Assembly (NCBI GenBank): GCA_050952465.1
Contig: JBMNKZ010000014.1
Coordinates: forward strand, 186,001 to 250,000
Length of the DNA stretch: 64,000 bases
Source: DUPU01 sp050952465
GTDB taxonomy: Bacteria; Bacillota; Dehalobacteriia; Dehalobacteriales; Dehalobacteriaceae
Direction: 5' to 3'
The stretch's first letter is position 1; each line of letters starts with the position of its first letter. Under the pieces are notes generated by a model that was not told where the DNA came from, did not search any database, and saw only the letters and a program-made list of their open reading frames with translations. Positions 62,204-64,000 of the stretch are shown here, piece by piece. The translations under genes were made by a program, and so were the position numbers.

Positions 62204-62595
62204 AAAATGCGTTCGCATCAGGTTGGAATGTTCCATTGTTGAGGCCAGACAAAAGGGGCGTGAATTGGCATCTAAGTTAGGTTTTTCCAGTAGCGAATTA
62301 ACTACCATTGCCACTGCCATCTCCGAACTGGCACGGAACATTCTTGATTACGCAGGAATTGGAGAAATCAGATTAAGTCTTACAGAAGAAAACGGCAAGA
62401 AGGGCATTGTCATTATCGCTTGTGACAACGGACCAGGTATTCCTAACATTGAACGGGCCATGCAGGACGGCTATTCAACCGGGGGAAGCCTTGGGATTAG
62501 GGTTGCCCGGTACCAGGAGACTGATGGATGAATTTGAAATAATCTCTAAAGTAGGCATAGGAACAATTGTTACCGTAAAAAAATGGAGGAAATAA
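62193..62595 (+). pseudogene. rsbT: RsbT serine/threonine kinase with apparent +1 frameshift
   Basis: The first frame (62193-62531) gives the RsbT N-terminus, the N-box ISELARNILDYAG and G1 box CDNGPGIP up to MQDGYSTGG, then leaves the family pattern. The +1 frame continues with LGLGLPGTRRLMDEFEI and ends VKKWRK at 62595. Removing one base in 62481-62490 (GGGGGAAGCC) restores 133 codons, the normal RsbT length. This may be a true mutation, a homopolymer sequencing error, or a programmed shift. As read, the protein lacks the ATP lid and C-terminus and should be inactive. Confidence 0.85.
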
Positions 62596-62597
62596 AA

Positions 62598-63203
62598 TTG
62601 AATAGGGTTTTAGACTGGGGTGTGGCTAGTCAAAAATTAAAAGGCCAAAAGGAATCAGGTGATCTGCACCTGGTTAAACCATTCAGTAACGGCATGCTGG
62701 TAGCAGTAATTGACGGATTAGGACACGGTTCATTAGCTGCCCAAGCTGCTCAGGCTGCATCTGACATTCTGTCAGCTTTCCCTCATAAATCAATTATATG
62801 GCTAGTGGAGCAATGCCACAGGTTCTTAAAGGAGACACGGGGCGTTGCCATAAGCTTGGCGTCCTTTAACACTCTTAGCGAAACATTGACATGGCTGGGA
62901 GTGGGTAATGTAGAAGGCATAATATTTTATTCCGGTTCCCATCCGGAACCAGCCCAAAAATCGCTCTTACTCCGTCCGGGCATAGTTGGTTGCACCCTAC
63001 CTCGGCTAGATACGACAACTATCCCGATTATTCCCGGTGACACTTTGATTCTTACCACAGACGGCATCGACTACAATTTTTCTAAGAGAATTAACCTAAA
63101 AAATCCACCCCGGCAAATTGCCGAAAATATTATGAAGCACCATGCTAAGGGTAATGATGATGCCTTGGTATTAGTCGCTCGTTATCTTGGAGGTATAAAA
63201 TGA
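62598..63203 (+). CDS. rsbX: RsbX-like PP2C phosphatase
   Basis: 201 aa from TTG at 62598 (GGAGG 8 nt upstream). Small PP2C/SpoIIE-type domain with metal Asp residues in VAVIDGLGHGSLAAQAA, LILTTDGIDYNF and GNDDALVLVARY. RsbX removes phosphate from RsbS and RsbR to reset the stressosome. The stop overlaps the next start (ATGA), so the kinase downstream is co-translated. Confidence 0.9.
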   Translation: MNRVLDWGVASQKLKGQKESGDLHLVKPFSNGMLVAVIDGLGHGSLAAQAAQAASDILSAFPHKSIIWLVEQCHRFLKETRGVAISLASFNTLSETLTWLGVGNVEGIIFYSGSHPEPAQKSLLLRPGIVGCTLPRLDTTTIPIIPGDTLILTTDGIDYNFSKRINLKNPPRQIAENIMKHHAKGNDDALVLVARYLGGIK

Positions 63204-64000
63204 ACAGCACATTCAATGAACTAAAAGATCATTACGCCTTTTCACTCCGGGAATATCTTGCAGGTGGCGGTGAAACAGCATTATTGCTAGCCCATAACAT
63301 TGGACGGACAGCCGTATTAAAAGGTTTGGGAGTATTGGAAATAGCAGAAATCTACCATCAAACACTGATGGCTACTCTTCGACAAATCCCCGTATCCCCC
63401 AATATCATCCAAATAATAGAACGGATTACGGAATTTTTTATGGAGAATTTATCTACATTTGATATGCTTGAAAGAGGCTATTTGGAAGCCAGTATTACAC
63501 TACATAATTTAAATGAAGCCCTGGACAAAAACAAGAATTTTCTTAAAAATATTGTGGCTTCAGTTCCTTCAGGACTTTTGGTTTTTGATAAATCTACTGA
63601 AATCATAACCTCTGCAAATAAAAGCTTTTGTGAAAAATTTTTGGTTTCCCCTGAGGAAATAACGGGGAAACCTCTAATTGAAGTGCTTAACTTAATCGGA
63701 TTATCAGCAGGAGCAAAAAACACGATCCAATCATACAGTACTTTTACCGGATTTGAATGCCAATGTGATTCCCCTCGGGCAGGAAAACTGATATTAAGCA
63801 TCAGTTTAACCGGTGGACGCCTGGAAAAAGAAGAAGAATTCATCCTGATGGTTGAAGATATCACTGAAAAGAAACAACTGGAGAAAGAAATGGCTCGCCT
63901 GGAACGTTTAAACTTGGTTGGTGAAATGGCTGCCGGTATCGGTCACGAAATTAGAAATCCCATGACCGCTGTCCGAGGTTTCCTGCAGCTTTTAGCAGAT
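63200..64000 (+). CDS. Sensor histidine kinase with RsbU-N-like domain (cut by window edge)
   Basis: At least 267 aa from ATG at 63200 (TTGGAGG 6 nt upstream). Residues about 1-85 (FNELKDHYAFSLREYLAG, then IAEIYHQTLMATL) resemble the N-terminal RsbT-binding domain of RsbU. A PAS domain follows (about 110-225, VPSGLLVFDKSTEIITSANK), then HisKA with GIGHEIRNPMTAVRGFLQLL, where the window ends. The kinase core thus replaces the PP2C domain of RsbU. Its HisKA region closely resembles that of the kinase at 31397. The ATP-binding domain is not seen. Confidence 0.85.
   Translation, partial: MNSTFNELKDHYAFSLREYLAGGGETALLLAHNIGRTAVLKGLGVLEIAEIYHQTLMATLRQIPVSPNIIQIIERITEFFMENLSTFDMLERGYLEASITLHNLNEALDKNKNFLKNIVASVPSGLLVFDKSTEIITSANKSFCEKFLVSPEEITGKPLIEVLNLIGLSAGAKNTIQSYSTFTGFECQCDSPRAGKLILSISLTGGRLEKEEEFILMVEDITEKKQLEKEMARLERLNLVGEMAAGIGHEIRNPMTAVRGFLQLLAD

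Noticed and set aside
62407..62595. Separate 62-aa gene
   Set aside because: Its C-terminal part is the +1-frame end of RsbT; the N-terminal part is rsbT read in another frame.
1..64000. tRNA, rRNA, CRISPR array, prophage
   Set aside because: No cloverleaf, rRNA stretch, regularly spaced repeats or phage structural genes were recognised while reading; short RNA genes could still be missed by eye.

Overview
The window comes from a low-to-moderate-GC, endospore-forming Firmicute of the Clostridia, most like the Peptococcaceae/Desulfitobacterium-Dehalobacter group (inference). The signs are spore germination genes (spoVAC, spoVAD, spoVAEb), a Spo0E-like phosphatase, a clostridial agrBD pair, AGGAGG ribosome binding sites, many TTG/GTG starts, and an 11-subunit complex I without NuoE, F and G, as is common in anaerobic Clostridia. 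Most genes lie on the minus strand. No rRNA, tRNA or CRISPR array was seen.

Region 1-15.4 kb (minus) is a core block: dprA, topA, trmFO, xerC, hslV, hslU, rpsB with a structured leader, tsf, pyrH, frr, a small PASTA protein, a small ferredoxin, uppS and the start of cdsA. murF and ddl lie upstream of dprA. codY, which in Bacillus follows hslU, is not here. A 36-aa membrane peptide is encoded on the plus strand between dprA and murF.

Region 15.4-31.3 kb is accessory and sporulation/signalling rich. It holds a NodB polysaccharide deacetylase; a DUF1657 / 2Duf-like DUF421 / spoVAC-spoVAD-spoVAEb / DUF1657 cassette resembling the spoVA2mob heat-resistance operon; comM; a cupin; an XRE regulator divergent from a Spo0E-like gene; and small Cys-rich and zinc-ribbon proteins. 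It also holds a GGDEF/HD-GYP gene split by a truncated IS256-family element, and agrBD with a kinase-less membrane protein.

Region 31.4-46 kb holds a membrane PAS histidine kinase, yraN, the nuoABCDHIJKLMN operon, rnhB, rbgA, lepB and rplS with its own promoter and leader. Region 46-55 kb holds a 1.4-kaa CoA-activase/dehydratase-like protein, trmD fused to a second SPOUT-type methyltransferase, rimM, khpA, rpsP, ffh and ylxM. Region 55-60.5 kb holds a cyclopropane fatty acid synthase and a heterodimeric ABC exporter.

Region 60.9-64 kb (plus) is a stressosome module: rsbR, rsbS, rsbT (carrying an apparent +1 frameshift), an rsbX-like PP2C phosphatase, and a histidine kinase whose N-terminus looks like the RsbT-binding domain of RsbU. 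This suggests that stressosome output is wired into a two-component system instead of an RsbU phosphatase. It is the most interesting system in the window; the interrupted c-di-GMP gene, the agr locus, the spoVA cassette and the TrmD fusion come next.
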